Positions 41,271 to 50,476 of a stretch of 64,000 bases of DNA are shown here, one piece after another (the stretch's first letter is position 1; the number at the start of each line of letters is the position of its first letter). The translations under genes and the position numbers were made by a program. This DNA comes from Armatimonas rosea (GTDB lineage: Bacteria; Armatimonadota; Armatimonadia; Armatimonadales; Armatimonadaceae), in the NCBI RefSeq assembly GCF_014202505.1, contig NZ_JACHGW010000002.1:186001-250000 (forward strand). Direction: 5' to 3'. The notes under the pieces are model-generated. The model made no database searches. It worked only from the letters and a program-made list of their open reading frames with translations, and was not told the DNA's origin.

Positions 41271-41746
41271 TTAATGGTCTCCTCCGAAAGCTGCTCGCGT
41301 AGGCGGCGGGTGGCCTCAAAGACACGGGCTTGGACGGTTCCCTGAGGGACTCCTAGGATCTTGGCGGCCTCCTTGTGGGTCCAACCCTCGGCCTTGACCA
41401 GAACAAACGCCTCGCGCTGGGCTACCGGGAGGGTGCTGAGGGCTCGGTCGAGGTCGAGGCGCAGGGCGGTGTCCTCCGAGCGCGTGCCTCCCTCGCCCTC
41501 CACGAGCGGCACCGTCTCCAGACGGGAGCGTTTTTGGTGCGCTCGCCAGGTGCGAACCGTGACCGTGTAGAGCCACGTGGTGAGCCTTGCTTTTCCGAGA
41601 AAGAGTGGCAGCGTTTTTAGGGCTGCCACCAGGGCTTCCTGTGTGATATCCTCCGCCTCTGCCACACTGCCGGAGCACAGCCGTAAGGCCAACCGGTAGA
41701 TCCGGTCTTTGTGCTCCAGGAGCTGCTGGGGGTCCAGTGAAAGCAT
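41267..41746 (-). CDS. ECF-family RNA polymerase sigma factor
   Basis: This 159-residue protein has the two ECF domains. Region 2 is about 12-75 (RIYRLALRLCSGSVAEAEDITQEALVAA, written here as YRLALRLCSGSVAEAEDI then TQEALVAA; TTWLYTVTVRTWRAHQKR). Region 4 is about 100-155 (LSTLPVAQREAFVLVKAEG, HKEAAKILGVPQGTVQARVF). It is coupled to the membrane anti-sigma gene. The likely targets include the two genes with the shared promoter block (42919 and 45473), one of which starts only about 1.1 kb upstream. That link is inference. No copy of the block is seen before this gene itself. Confidence 0.92.
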   Translation of the reverse strand: MLSLDPQQLLEHKDRIYRLALRLCSGSVAEAEDITQEALVAALKTLPLFLGKARLTTWLYTVTVRTWRAHQKRSRLETVPLVEGEGGTRSEDTALRLDLDRALSTLPVAQREAFVLVKAEGWTHKEAAKILGVPQGTVQARVFEATRRLREQLSEETIK

Positions 41747-41794
41747 AGTCTCAGAGAGTTAGTGGGTATTGTGAACCACTTTGTTGTCTTGAGA

Positions 41795-42880
41795 CTAGCT
41801 TTTTTTGAAGACCATCGTGTCTTGGTTGGCACTGACCACGCGGAGATTAAAGCTCTTGAGAGACTCCTCGGCGAGCAAGAGGCTGGCGATACCACGAAGC
41901 ACCTTGGCGCTACCTTTGACGGTGAGCTCGGTGAGCTCTGGCGTGTAGTTTTTGATCTCCGCGCTGGCAACTCCCTTGAGCTTGCCCAAGACATCGGTGA
42001 GCTGGGTCGCCTCGCTGTAGTCGCCGAGTCCCTGGAACTGGAGAGCATAGACTTTCATGTCCTCAAAATCATTCTCCGTCGCGACCGGAATCTTGTCCAT
42101 CAGGCGAACCACGAGCTGCTGCACGGCACGCTGGGCACACTGCCCCACCTTGGTCTCATTCCAGGCTGAGTTCTTATCGGTGGGCGGCGGCGCTGTCTGC
42201 TGGGGAGCGTTCTTCCCCAGCACCGAGTTGAGCCCTAGTTTGAGTAGCTCTCCGCCCCCGAAGCTCTTGCTCAAGAGGGAGTTGATATCGCTCTCGTCGG
42301 TGCCCTCGGTAACTAAAGTACTGGAGGTGGCCAGAATATCCCCCGTCTCCACACTCACGAGGCGCACATCAATCGCCACCCGCAGTTCGTAGGCCTTGGC
42401 GGAGGGATTGGGGACGTTATTCCGATTGCCTCCAAACCGGCCCAGCACGGACTTGGCGACCTCTGTGCCCTGGTTTGTCGGCCTCTCGACGATATTGAAC
42501 TCGGTGATCTTACCCATCACGGCGACGGCAGCTCCTTTCAGGCGAGCAAGCTCTTGGATGCCGCCCTTATCCGCCGTTCCCGCGCTCATTCCCCGCTCTT
42601 TCTCCAAGACAGCCAGCTCCGCACGCTCGACAACACGGGCACCTTGTTGCACGAGACGCTGGGTAAACATATCGGCGATCTCCTGGCCGAGGGGCATGCT
42701 GTCCTTGACTTTTCGATCGAGCTGAAGAAAGGTCGATACCATGACCCGCTTGGTCTTGGGGGCCTCAGGAGCTGCCTGCGTAGCGCCTGTCGGCTCTTGG
42801 GCAAAGCTGGCCTTAGGAGTGGCCACGAGGAGGGTTGCGAGCGCGGTGAGCGCAAAGAGAGTGTTGTTGTTGAGATTCAT
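41795..42880 (-). CDS. CsgG-domain exported protein
   Basis: This 361-residue protein has a signal peptide (about 1-27, ending SFAQ). CsgG-like segments follow: RVMVSTFLQLDRKVKD, GQEIADMFTQRLVQQGARVVER, AELAVLEKERGMSAG, LKGAAVAVMGKITEF and RLVSVETGDILATSS. CsgG family members form or support outer-membrane export pores or bind cell-envelope polymers. No lipobox Cys is seen at the processing site, so it is not a classic CsgG lipoprotein. The C-terminal 120 residues (about 240-361) are outside the CsgG core. An AAGGA Shine-Dalgarno is present, and the conserved promoter block lies 39 bases upstream. Confidence 0.85.
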   Translation of the reverse strand: MNLNNNTLFALTALATLLVATPKASFAQEPTGATQAAPEAPKTKRVMVSTFLQLDRKVKDSMPLGQEIADMFTQRLVQQGARVVERAELAVLEKERGMSAGTADKGGIQELARLKGAAVAVMGKITEFNIVERPTNQGTEVAKSVLGRFGGNRNNVPNPSAKAYELRVAIDVRLVSVETGDILATSSTLVTEGTDESDINSLLSKSFGGGELLKLGLNSVLGKNAPQQTAPPPTDKNSAWNETKVGQCAQRAVQQLVVRLMDKIPVATENDFEDMKVYALQFQGLGDYSEATQLTDVLGKLKGVASAEIKNYTPELTELTVKGSAKVLRGIASLLLAEESLKSFNLRVVSANQDTMVFKKS

Positions 42881-42918
42881 TGTCGGTTCCTTATCACTAG
42901 GTTTTACGTTATCCCCAT

Positions 42919-42979
42919 CTTAGGCGTCGTCCGTAAAGGGCTAGTGAACCTAGCGTGAGAAAACCGTGAAATCGAAAAA
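42919..42979 (-). promoter_or_regulatory. Conserved promoter block, copy 1 (upstream of CsgG-like gene)
   Basis: On the plus strand it reads CTTAGGC, then CGTCCGTAAAGGG, AGTGA, and AGCGTGAGAAAACCGTGAAA with a following CGAAAAA. The same string of motifs with few differences lies at 45473-45533. Both copies end 39-40 bases from the start codon of a secreted-protein gene. Spacing of about 17 between the CTCACGCT and CGGACGA parts (minus strand) would fit an ECF-type promoter. Confidence 0.7.
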
Positions 42980-42983
42980 TGTG

Positions 42984-43017
42984 AAAAAAAAGTCCGCTGG
43001 CAGGTCTGCCAGCGGAC
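42984..43017 (-). terminator. Intrinsic terminator of the lipase gene
   Basis: On the minus strand, an 11-bp stem (GTCCGCTGGCA and its complement) with a 4-base loop is followed by eight T residues. It lies 17 bases after the stop at 43034. Confidence 0.95.
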
Positions 43018-43033
43018 GGCTTGAGAGGGGAGA

Positions 43034-45433
43034 CTAGTTGCCCGTGATACGGAACTTCAGCCGGACCCGGTTGTAGACTGCCTCGCGGTTTTTGATGTTA
43101 TTGGTGAGCTTTCCGTAGCCTGCGACCGTGAGCTCCTCACCTGCGGCTCCATTGGCATCGCCATAGATACGCTGGGTGCGGGTGTCGAAGTAGACATAGA
43201 CATTGTCCCGCCCCACCACCGAGGAGATCGCACAGTCATCGTCGGGGTTGGGCCCCCCCAGGTCACGGTCGATCACCGAGATGCAGATAGGAATCACGGA
43301 CTGTGGCAGGTTGCTGAGGCTGTGGCTCTTGGTACCCTTTGTCGTACGCATACCATCGTCCCACTTCAGGGTCTCTGCCTTATCCGCAATGCGGACCGTC
43401 ACCGAGAAATCCGCCTGAGTGCCTATCTCTGCACCGAGGAAATTGATCTTATCCAAGGTGCCATCCACATCGTGGACCTCCAGAACATCCACCTTGACAC
43501 TGTGCGTTGGAGCGATGTTCTTGGTCGCGCCGGGTGTCCAGACACTCAGGTCGGAGTTTTGGACCGCCGTGGGGCCAGCGTTGCGGATCAGCTCGTTGTG
43601 GATCCAGAGCCCGCTGCCGACATTGAACATCTCGGAGCCGTGGTTGTCCATGTCCCAGGGCATCTGGGAACCAAAGCGGCTCCCGTAGAGCCCCTTCCAC
43701 CACCAGGGCTTGCTCACCCCACCGGTCACGCCTAGGCCACTGTAGGAGTCAAAGCCACAGAAGCCATCGGTATCGTTCTCGCCGTCGGGGGTTCGGGTGT
43801 ACTCGTCCGCTGTCAGGATATCCAGCACGGTTCCGGCCACCAAGCTCGGCCAGACCACCGTGACTCCCTGAGCACGGGAGATATTCGAGCCTACCCCTTT
43901 ATTGGGCGAGCCAAAGATATCCGCCTCCGGGATCGCGGTCCGTCCCCAGGGCCTGGTGTTCTCCGGACCGTAGCCCATCCGGTGGAGGAGCGACTCGATG
44001 ATATAGAGCGACCCGGCATCTGTGGCGAAGCGCTCACCGTCCATGATGTCGAAGAAGTTGTGAGGGCGCATCTTCCCTCCGGTGAGCCATGGAGCACGCT
44101 TTCGGTCAAAGAACAGCCCGCCGGGGTTTCGTCCTCCCATCGTGTAGAACGGCACCACGCTGCCATCGACGCGGACCGCTTTCTCGGGGGAGAGGATCCC
44201 CTTGTTGTACTCCGCCATACGGGTGATATCCACCAGCGAGTCGCGGTCTCCTCCCGCCGACTTCACGGCATCGGTGAGCGCCTCTTGGAGGCCCACGAGG
44301 TTGCTGGTGATCAGATCGGGAGTGATGGCATTGAGAACGGGGTGCTTCTTCAGGCTGTTCTCATTGGGCAGGATCGCCGCGCCCAGCTTAAGGACCTTGT
44401 CCATGTCGGGGCACATGTTGGCAATCGGGGTGCCGGTGTGGGGTGTTCCCATCGTGGTGACATGCACCACGCGGCGGCGGATAAAGTCTGCTCGTCGGCG
44501 CTGCTCGGCAGTCAGCTTGCCGCCAAAGAGATCGGGGCCCTCGGGGTTGGTCAGGATGGCACGCGCCACGATCCCTCCGAAGCTATGACCGACAAGATAG
44601 AGCTGGGGCTGGTTTTCCTCTTTGAGGTGTCCAAAGGTGCGCTCGTAGGTATCGTAGATCTGGTCAATCGCCTCGGCCACCTGCGACATCAGGTGCTTGG
44701 AGCCATCGCGGAAGGTGACCATCACTCCGGTCGTAGGGTTGTCCGACTGGCGGAAGAGCGCCTCCACGTAGCGCACAGGGTCTTTCTGTGCGGAGGGCCG
44801 GGCCGCCTCGGGCTGGACCATGAGGAGCTTGCTGTAGGGCAGGATCACGGGGGCAAAGTTGGTCTTGGGGAGCGCTGGGGGAGTGGGCGTGTTCTTGGGA
44901 GCGGGAGTCTCCTTCGGATCTGGCTCCTCGTCGGGCTCCACGGGGATCTTGTGCTTCGGGCCAAACTCCAGCTCGACCAGAGGGTCATGGGCAGGGGGAT
45001 AGACCTTCCCGCCGAGGACCCGGCCCGCGTAGGACCAGTTTGCGGGATTGAAGTTCTCAAAGGTGGTGGTGCCCGAGTCCAGCGTGACACCGCAGTCTCC
45101 GGCAAGGGCGTGTGCCGGGTCTGGGTAGTGCTGAAGGACCTTGACTTGCTCTCGTCCAGGGACACCCATCAGGGCCTGGATCAGGTCCATTCCCCAGTAC
45201 CAGCGGGCATGGGTGGGGGTGTCGATATTCTCGTAGGGGGCGCTGGCCGGTCGGTTGGTCACACCGTGCATGAGGATGACCAAGCGGGGGCGCTTGGGGG
45301 AGAAGGCAAAGGACTTGGGCTCGTTGAGGTTGAGCGTGATCTGAGGGCGGGTATTCTGTACCGTGGGGGTCTGGGCCGCGGCAAGGGTGCCGGTACCGAG
45401 GGTCAGAGCAAGGCAAAGGGAGAGAGTTTTCAT
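43034..45433 (-). CDS. Secreted alpha/beta-hydrolase (lipase/esterase-like)
   Basis: This 799-residue exported enzyme has a signal peptide (about 1-20, ending AAAQT). RLVILMHGVTNRPASAPYEN (about 48-67) is the oxyanion-hole strand of an alpha/beta hydrolase. LYLVGHSFGGIVARA (about 278-292) holds the nucleophile Ser284. The later catalytic Asp and His are likely near GTPHTGTPIANMCPD or the HNFFDIMDGE segment but are not certain. Residues about 640-799 form a separate beta-rich domain (KVDVLEVHDVDGTLDK, NVYVYFDTRTQRIYGD). It is probably a lipase or esterase with a carbohydrate- or calcium-binding tail. It has its own conserved promoter block and a terminator. Confidence 0.83.
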   Translation of the reverse strand: MKTLSLCLALTLGTGTLAAAQTPTVQNTRPQITLNLNEPKSFAFSPKRPRLVILMHGVTNRPASAPYENIDTPTHARWYWGMDLIQALMGVPGREQVKVLQHYPDPAHALAGDCGVTLDSGTTTFENFNPANWSYAGRVLGGKVYPPAHDPLVELEFGPKHKIPVEPDEEPDPKETPAPKNTPTPPALPKTNFAPVILPYSKLLMVQPEAARPSAQKDPVRYVEALFRQSDNPTTGVMVTFRDGSKHLMSQVAEAIDQIYDTYERTFGHLKEENQPQLYLVGHSFGGIVARAILTNPEGPDLFGGKLTAEQRRRADFIRRRVVHVTTMGTPHTGTPIANMCPDMDKVLKLGAAILPNENSLKKHPVLNAITPDLITSNLVGLQEALTDAVKSAGGDRDSLVDITRMAEYNKGILSPEKAVRVDGSVVPFYTMGGRNPGGLFFDRKRAPWLTGGKMRPHNFFDIMDGERFATDAGSLYIIESLLHRMGYGPENTRPWGRTAIPEADIFGSPNKGVGSNISRAQGVTVVWPSLVAGTVLDILTADEYTRTPDGENDTDGFCGFDSYSGLGVTGGVSKPWWWKGLYGSRFGSQMPWDMDNHGSEMFNVGSGLWIHNELIRNAGPTAVQNSDLSVWTPGATKNIAPTHSVKVDVLEVHDVDGTLDKINFLGAEIGTQADFSVTVRIADKAETLKWDDGMRTTKGTKSHSLSNLPQSVIPICISVIDRDLGGPNPDDDCAISSVVGRDNVYVYFDTRTQRIYGDANGAAGEELTVAGYGKLTNNIKNREAVYNRVRLKFRITGN

Positions 45434-45472
45434 TTTCGTTTTCCTTAGGTGAGGGTGTATCGTTGTCCCTAG

Positions 45473-45533
45473 CTTAGGCCTCGTCCGTAAAGGGGCAGTG
45501 AGCTAAGCGTGAGAAAACCGTGAAAACGAAAAA
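45473..45533 (-). promoter_or_regulatory. Conserved promoter block, copy 2 (upstream of lipase gene)
   Basis: It matches 42919-42979 across about 60 bases (CTTAGGC, CGTCCGTAAAGGG, AGTGA, AGCGTGAGAAAACCGTGAAA, CGAAAAA), 40 bases before the ATG at 45433. The coding sequences downstream are unrelated, so the similarity is in the control region only. Confidence 0.7.
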
Positions 45534-45553
45534 AACGAAGATTTCTTTTTTGC

Positions 45554-45979
45554 CTACCCCGACTCGGCCGCCTCCTGCATGATGAGTGAGAGTAGGTTGT
45601 AGAACTCGTTCCAGGCCGCACGCACCTCCTCGGTGAGGGACTCGGGGCCGAGCTTCTCGCCCAGGGCCCAGAGAAGCACCTCCCCGACAACCTCGTAGTG
45701 GGCACTCTCGGCGCCGTAGAGCTTGTGGTTGCGCCCCGACTGCCAGACGGTCGGGACAAGATGATCGAGGCGGTCGAGGCTATTGTGGAGCATCACGAGC
45801 ATCTGGGTGAACTTCTCCTCCTGGATGCTGAGCCGGTTGTGAAAGAGAGGGCGAACCCCAGGAGCGACCGTGAAAAGGCGGTCGTAGAAGAGGCTCGCTA
45901 GGGTCTCCTCCCCTGCAGGAGGCTCGGCGAGCGCGGCCTCGAGGACAGTGCGAAGGAGCTGTTTTTGTGTCTCAGTCAT
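45554..45979 (-). CDS. Single-domain globin
   Basis: This 141-residue protein matches bacterial haemoglobins of the flavohaemoglobin globin-domain type: SLFYDRLFTVAPGVRPLFHN (about 27-46), FTQMLVMLHNSLDRLDHL (E helix region) and SGRNHKLYGAESAHYEVVGE (about 81-100), with the proximal His in GRNHKLYG. It lacks the reductase domain. Likely roles are oxygen or nitric oxide binding. The ATG overlaps the stop of the BTAD regulator gene (ATGA), so it is made from the same transcript. Confidence 0.88.
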   Translation of the reverse strand: MTETQKQLLRTVLEAALAEPPAGEETLASLFYDRLFTVAPGVRPLFHNRLSIQEEKFTQMLVMLHNSLDRLDHLVPTVWQSGRNHKLYGAESAHYEVVGEVLLWALGEKLGPESLTEEVRAAWNEFYNLLSLIMQEAAESG

Positions 45980-48900
45980 GGGGCGATGTTCTCCGGGTAG
46001 AGAAGAAAGACTTGGAGTGCGGCACCACGGTCGTAGTGCAGGGCGCGGTCTCGCTCTCGGGCGAAATCCAGAGGACCCAATGCGCTCTTAATGGGCTCCA
46101 GAGCGTTTTCGAGTGGTTCGTCGAAGTCATAGGATTGCTCTGGCTGGAGAACTTGCTCCAAGCGTTGCAAGCTCCCCCAGAGATGGGCCGTGAGTCGTTG
46201 TCGGTGTGGCAGAGGCTCCACAAGAGCTTCTTTAAGCACGAGACGTACCAGCTGGTTGGCACAGTTGAGCAGCTCCGATACATCGTCGGTGGCATCGGCC
46301 TGTTGCAGGCCTTGTCGTAACCACTCACGCGCCAGCTCTACTTGGTCACGCGCGGTGTACACCAGCCCCATTCCCACTAGAAAAACCGTCTCTCTGCTAC
46401 GCATTCCGAGCTGACGTGTTAGAGTTAGTCCCTCCCGGACGCAGGTTTCCGCTTCCTCCAGGTCGTTTAGCTTCAGGTAGATCCCACACAGATTCCAGAG
46501 AACCGTTGCCACAGCAAAGTCATCTCCGATCTGCTGGACCATTATCAGGGCTTCACGCTCCAGTGCCGCGGCGGCTCGCAGATCCCCACAGCAACGCTCG
46601 GCATGCCCTAGGAGAAAGAGTCCAACAAAGGTACTACGCTGGTTGCCGATGATTCTATTGAGAGCAAGGCTATGCTCCAGATAACGGCGTGCTTGTTCAA
46701 GGTTACCCAAGCGAGTATAGAAGGTACCACAGTGAAGGGAAGCCACCGCCCGCTGCGGTAGGGTTCCATGATGCTCCAGATAGGCGTATCCTTCGAGGCA
46801 ATCAGCTAGTAGCGCACTCATATCCTCGTTAGGTCTGGAGTGGGCCTCCCGCTGCGAGGCGGCAGCCTGACACTGAACCTGTGCTGCGCAAGAAAGCTCT
46901 CCTGCCTGCTTGTAGCTCTCATAGGCCTGCCGATGGTAGTTCAGTGAACGCGCATAACGCATCTGGGAATAAAGGATTCTTCCGAGAGCCTCTTGAACCC
47001 CGCCTTGGAGAGCAACCTCGTGAGCAGGAAGAGCCTCTAAAAGACTCTCCATCAGGCTTACACCCAAGTCATGTTGACCACGACGATCCCAGTAGCGCCA
47101 GAACGCCGTGGCCAGCCGTGCCCCTTGGAGGGGCTCACTCTGTTGGGCGTACTCCAGTGCTCCCTGAAGGTTCTCCGACTCTTGTGCGATCCCCTCAAAG
47201 TAACAGTACTGTTTGGGCGATTCATAGAGAGCGTAGTGCTCCTCAGCGTAGCGACAGAAGTAGCGCAGGTGGCTCTCTTGTGCCTGCTGAAGCCCCTCGG
47301 GGGTCTGGCGCTGCTGGGCGTAGGTGCGCACGGTCTCCAGCATCTTAAAGCGGAGCTCACCATCGGGCTGGGTGTAGGCACTGATGAGCGAGGCGGTGCG
47401 CAGTGCCTCTAGATCCATCAGAACCACGGGGCTGAGGTCCTCACAGACCTGCTCCGCGGCCTCCAGAGTCCACCCGCCCCGGAACACGGCGAGGCGCATC
47501 AGGATCGCCTGCTGGGCACCGGTGAGGCGCTTGATGCTCTCCTCAAGGGCGGCATGGAGGCTACTGTGGCGTGCCCCAGCCTCGCTACTGCGCCGCACGA
47601 GGAGACGCTGGTCCCTCTTCAGGCGGCTGCGGGTCTGCTCGGGGGAGAGCATTCCCAGCCAGGCGGCGGCGAGCTCTAGGGCCAGAGGGAGGCCATCAAG
47701 GTCCTGGCAGAGCGCAAGGAGCTCCGCCGTGTTCTGCGGGGTGAGGCTCAGGTTGGGCCGGATCTGTCGGGCGCGGTCGAGCAAGAGCGCCAGCGCGGCA
47801 TCGTCGGGGCCAAGCGCCAGCGGCTCCAAGACCACTTCCTGCTCTCCAGGCACCTGGAGGGTGTGTTGCGAGGTGACCAGGCAGCGCAGGGAGGGCACAC
47901 CCTGGAGCAGGCGCTGTAGGAGCTCGGTCAGCCCGGCCACCCCCTCGGCATTGTCTAGCAGAAGAAAGAGCTGTGGCTGGAGCTGGAGGCGCTGGATAAG
48001 AGTGGGCAAGAGAGCCCCTTGCGCCCGCTGCCCTCCCATCGCTTCGTAGATCGCCTGGAGGGTCTCTTCACCCGATGCGACCCGCTCCAGGGAGACATAG
48101 AGCACGGTGAGCCCTGTACTCGTGCTCTCCAAGCGGTGCCCCACCTCCAGCGCAAGCCGTGTCTTCCCCACGCCGGGAGGGCCGGTGAGGGTGACGAGGC
48201 GGGCGGTGCCTTGGGCGGAGAGGAGTGTCAGGAGGCGCTCCTGCTCGGCGAAGCGCCCCACGAAGCGGTCCAGCGGGGTGGGAAGGGTACGAGTGAGCGC
48301 GGGGGGCGTGGCCGCGGATGGCTCTTGAGCGGGCTCCAAGGGGGCGCTCGTGACTGTCCGCGCGACCGGCGCCTCGAGGGCGGCCTTCAGGGAGCTGGGG
48401 GGCTGTGTGCGTAGCTCTTTCCAGAACAGGCGCTCCAGGTCTTTCCAGTGGCGCGCCGCATCCGCGGGACGTCCGATCTGCACCAGGAGCTTGAGGAGCT
48501 GCTCCTGGGCGACCTCACTGAGGGGGTTGAGTGCCACAGCTGCCCGTGCATAGGCGAGTGCCGCCTCGGGCTCACTGGTGGCAAGCGAGGCGGCGAGCGA
48601 GAGCAGGGCACTGCGCAGGCGGTCCTCGAGGCGGTCCCGCTCGCTGAGCACCCAGGTCTCGTAGAAGCCGGGGAGGAGGTGGTGGTCGTAGAGCTCCAGT
48701 GCCCTGTCGAGTGCCTCGCGCCGTAGCTCCGGGTTCACACTGGCTCGTCGCAGACAGGACTCCAGCTCCACGACATCGCTCATTACCTGCTCGACCTCAA
48801 GGCCGACACTGGCGCGGCTGGCGCGGAGCACCTCTTCCTCCGAGGTTCCCACTTCATCGAGGGCACGGCGCAGGCTCGCGAGGGTCTGGCGGAAGCGGGT

Positions 48901-49101
48901 GCGGGTGACACCGGGGTCTTCATCGGGCCAGAGGAGCTCGATCAGCTCTTCACGGGGCCACTCTCGGAGGGGAGGGAGCGCGAGGCGAGCCAGCAGTAGC
49001 GCGGTTCGCCGCGTCTCAAAGCGTGTGGTGGCGCGCGTCCCTGCGCTTAATCGTAGCTTGCCTAAGAGATCAACCCGGAGCTTTGGTAAGGAGGCCGACA
49101 T
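45976..49101 (-). CDS. BTAD/NB-ARC/TPR transcriptional regulator (SARP/AfsR-like)
   Basis: This large regulator of 1041 residues starts at ATG 49101 (MSASLPKLRVDLLGKLRL). The winged-helix DNA-binding part is about 5-100 (RTALLLARLALPPLREWPRE, LIELLWPDEDPGVTRTRFRQ). The BTAD part is about 100-255, with TPR-like helices. An NTPase of NB-ARC type follows: Walker A TLTGPPGVGKTRLALE (Lys313), LFLLLDNAEG as Walker B, and GLPLALELAAAWLG as the GLPL motif. The C-terminal third is TPR repeats. Such proteins bind ATP and switch on target operons. The globin gene is coupled downstream, and the isomerase gene starts one base away on the other strand. Confidence 0.9.
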   Translation of the reverse strand: MSASLPKLRVDLLGKLRLSAGTRATTRFETRRTALLLARLALPPLREWPREELIELLWPDEDPGVTRTRFRQTLASLRRALDEVGTSEEEVLRASRASVGLEVEQVMSDVVELESCLRRASVNPELRREALDRALELYDHHLLPGFYETWVLSERDRLEDRLRSALLSLAASLATSEPEAALAYARAAVALNPLSEVAQEQLLKLLVQIGRPADAARHWKDLERLFWKELRTQPPSSLKAALEAPVARTVTSAPLEPAQEPSAATPPALTRTLPTPLDRFVGRFAEQERLLTLLSAQGTARLVTLTGPPGVGKTRLALEVGHRLESTSTGLTVLYVSLERVASGEETLQAIYEAMGGQRAQGALLPTLIQRLQLQPQLFLLLDNAEGVAGLTELLQRLLQGVPSLRCLVTSQHTLQVPGEQEVVLEPLALGPDDAALALLLDRARQIRPNLSLTPQNTAELLALCQDLDGLPLALELAAAWLGMLSPEQTRSRLKRDQRLLVRRSSEAGARHSSLHAALEESIKRLTGAQQAILMRLAVFRGGWTLEAAEQVCEDLSPVVLMDLEALRTASLISAYTQPDGELRFKMLETVRTYAQQRQTPEGLQQAQESHLRYFCRYAEEHYALYESPKQYCYFEGIAQESENLQGALEYAQQSEPLQGARLATAFWRYWDRRGQHDLGVSLMESLLEALPAHEVALQGGVQEALGRILYSQMRYARSLNYHRQAYESYKQAGELSCAAQVQCQAAASQREAHSRPNEDMSALLADCLEGYAYLEHHGTLPQRAVASLHCGTFYTRLGNLEQARRYLEHSLALNRIIGNQRSTFVGLFLLGHAERCCGDLRAAAALEREALIMVQQIGDDFAVATVLWNLCGIYLKLNDLEEAETCVREGLTLTRQLGMRSRETVFLVGMGLVYTARDQVELAREWLRQGLQQADATDDVSELLNCANQLVRLVLKEALVEPLPHRQRLTAHLWGSLQRLEQVLQPEQSYDFDEPLENALEPIKSALGPLDFARERDRALHYDRGAALQVFLLYPENIAP

Positions 49102-49102
49102 A

Positions 49103-49726
49103 GTGTTCTCTAATTCTCTAGAGCAGCCCGCTCCTCCTGCATGGATAAAGTGGCTAGATAGCGAAAGTGGGAACCTGGTGGGGCTTGTCTCCGTTACTAA
49201 GGGCGTGCAAGAGACAGTGATCTTGGTGGACGAGGCAGATAATGCGGTGGGGAGCTGTGAGAAGCTCGCGGCGCACCTTGATGGTGGCCAGCTCCACCGG
49301 GCATTCTCAGTCTTTGTCTTCGATGCGGCAGGCAGGCTCTTGCTCCAGCAGCGGGCGCGGGAGAAGTACCACTTCGGGGAGCTCTGGACCAATACCTGCT
49401 GCAGCCATCCCCGTCCCGGTGAGACCACCCTCGCCGCAGCGCAGCGCCGGCTCACCGAGGAGCTGGGCTTTACGGTTCCCCTCACGGAGAAGGGGAGCTT
49501 TCTCTACCGTGCCCACGACCCGATCAGCGGCCTCACCGAGCACGAGCTCGACCATGTCTTTGTCGGGCACTTTGAGAGCGCACCGACTCCCAACCCTGCT
49601 GAGGTAATGGACTGGCGCTGGCAGGCGATCCCTGAGATAGAGGCCGAGCTGACCGCACACCCCGAGCGCTTCACCCCCTGGTTTCCTCTGGCACTGAACC
49701 AATTTAAAAACTACTCGTCTGGCTAG
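49103..49726 (+). CDS. idi: Isopentenyl-diphosphate delta-isomerase, type I
   Basis: This Nudix-fold enzyme converts isopentenyl diphosphate to dimethylallyl diphosphate for isoprenoid synthesis. The start is GTG 49103, because TAAGGAGG ends 8 bases before it. The 207 residues include an N-terminal extension of about 37 that typical type I enzymes lack. The core begins TVILVDEADNAVGSCEKLAAH. Active-site Cys is in TNTCCSHPRPGE (C99/C100), and the acidic metal motif is EHELDHVFVG (E146, E148). The start codon lies one base from the divergent BTAD start, so its Shine-Dalgarno is inside the regulator gene. Confidence 0.92.
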   Translation: MFSNSLEQPAPPAWIKWLDSESGNLVGLVSVTKGVQETVILVDEADNAVGSCEKLAAHLDGGQLHRAFSVFVFDAAGRLLLQQRAREKYHFGELWTNTCCSHPRPGETTLAAAQRRLTEELGFTVPLTEKGSFLYRAHDPISGLTEHELDHVFVGHFESAPTPNPAEVMDWRWQAIPEIEAELTAHPERFTPWFPLALNQFKNYSSG

Positions 49727-49783
49727 TAGGTATTTTGGTGCCTGCTGGTGAATTTTTCAACAGATAAGGAAGGCCATTTTTCT

Positions 49784-50476
49784 ATGCACTCGTCACGACG
49801 CTCTGCGTTTACGCTCATCGAGCTCCTTGTGGTGATCGCGATTATCGCGATTCTAGCCGCCATTCTCTTCCCCGTTTTTGCCCAGGCCCGCGAGAAAGCG
49901 CGCCAGACCTCCTGCCTCTCGAATCTAAAACAGTACTCTCTGGCGAACCTGATGTATGTGCAGGACTACGACGAGACCTTTCCCATGTCGGCCTATCTCA
50001 ATGTCTCGTGTGTGGCGACTTTCTACTGGGCAGTGGCTCCCTATGTCAAGAACGACCAGATCACGCAGTGCCCGAGTGAGAAAGACGCGATGAATGTCCA
50101 GCTGCTCACCGGTGCGCCCTGTCCCAACACGCCCCCCATGAACAGCTACGTGGTCAACCCGGCGCTCTACGCCAGCGGGTTTGTCCCCAATGTTGCCACC
50201 CTCAGCCTGGCGTCGGTGAGTCGCCCTGCCGAGACCGTGATGCACTACGATGGCAATACCAACACCACGCAGCAGCAGATTGTCCAGGCCCGCCACCAGA
50301 ACATGTTCGATGCGAGCTTTGTCGATGGCCACGCCAAGGCGATGCAGGCCACCCAGACCGGCACGACCCAGCAGTTCACGGTGATGGGCCCTGGCAAGCA
50401 GCTCAAGGTCTACCGAGTGGGTGCTAACGGCGGCTTCTATGCCGGCCAGAGCGAGTGCAACGGCATCCCCCAGTAA
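49784..50476 (+). CDS. DUF1559-type prepilin-like protein
   Basis: The 230-residue protein starts at 49784 (AAGGAAGG upstream). It has a type IV prepilin-like N-terminus: [20 protein letters not shown], with cleavage expected before the Phe, and the E5-equivalent Glu. The following segment [19 protein letters not shown] is a signature of Armatimonadota and Planctomycetes proteins. The C-terminal [10 protein letters not shown] is the usual H-x-G-type end. It may be a pseudopilin-like surface protein. Tens of such paralogs are common per genome in these phyla. It is followed by the PQQ-like operon, from which it is separated by a leader with hairpins. Confidence 0.9.
   Translation: MHSSRRSAFTLIELLVVIAIIAILAAILFPVFAQAREKARQTSCLSNLKQYSLANLMYVQDYDETFPMSAYLNVSCVATFYWAVAPYVKNDQITQCPSEKDAMNVQLLTGAPCPNTPPMNSYVVNPALYASGFVPNVATLSLASVSRPAETVMHYDGNTNTTQQQIVQARHQNMFDASFVDGHAKAMQATQTGTTQQFTVMGPGKQLKVYRVGANGGFYAGQSECNGIPQ

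Noticed and set aside
43982-45448. A 488-codon open frame on the plus strand opposite the lipase gene
   Set aside because: It lies fully antisense to a well-supported secreted hydrolase with signal peptide, GHSFGG motif, Shine-Dalgarno and terminator. High GC makes long antisense frames common, and its translation shows no family motif.
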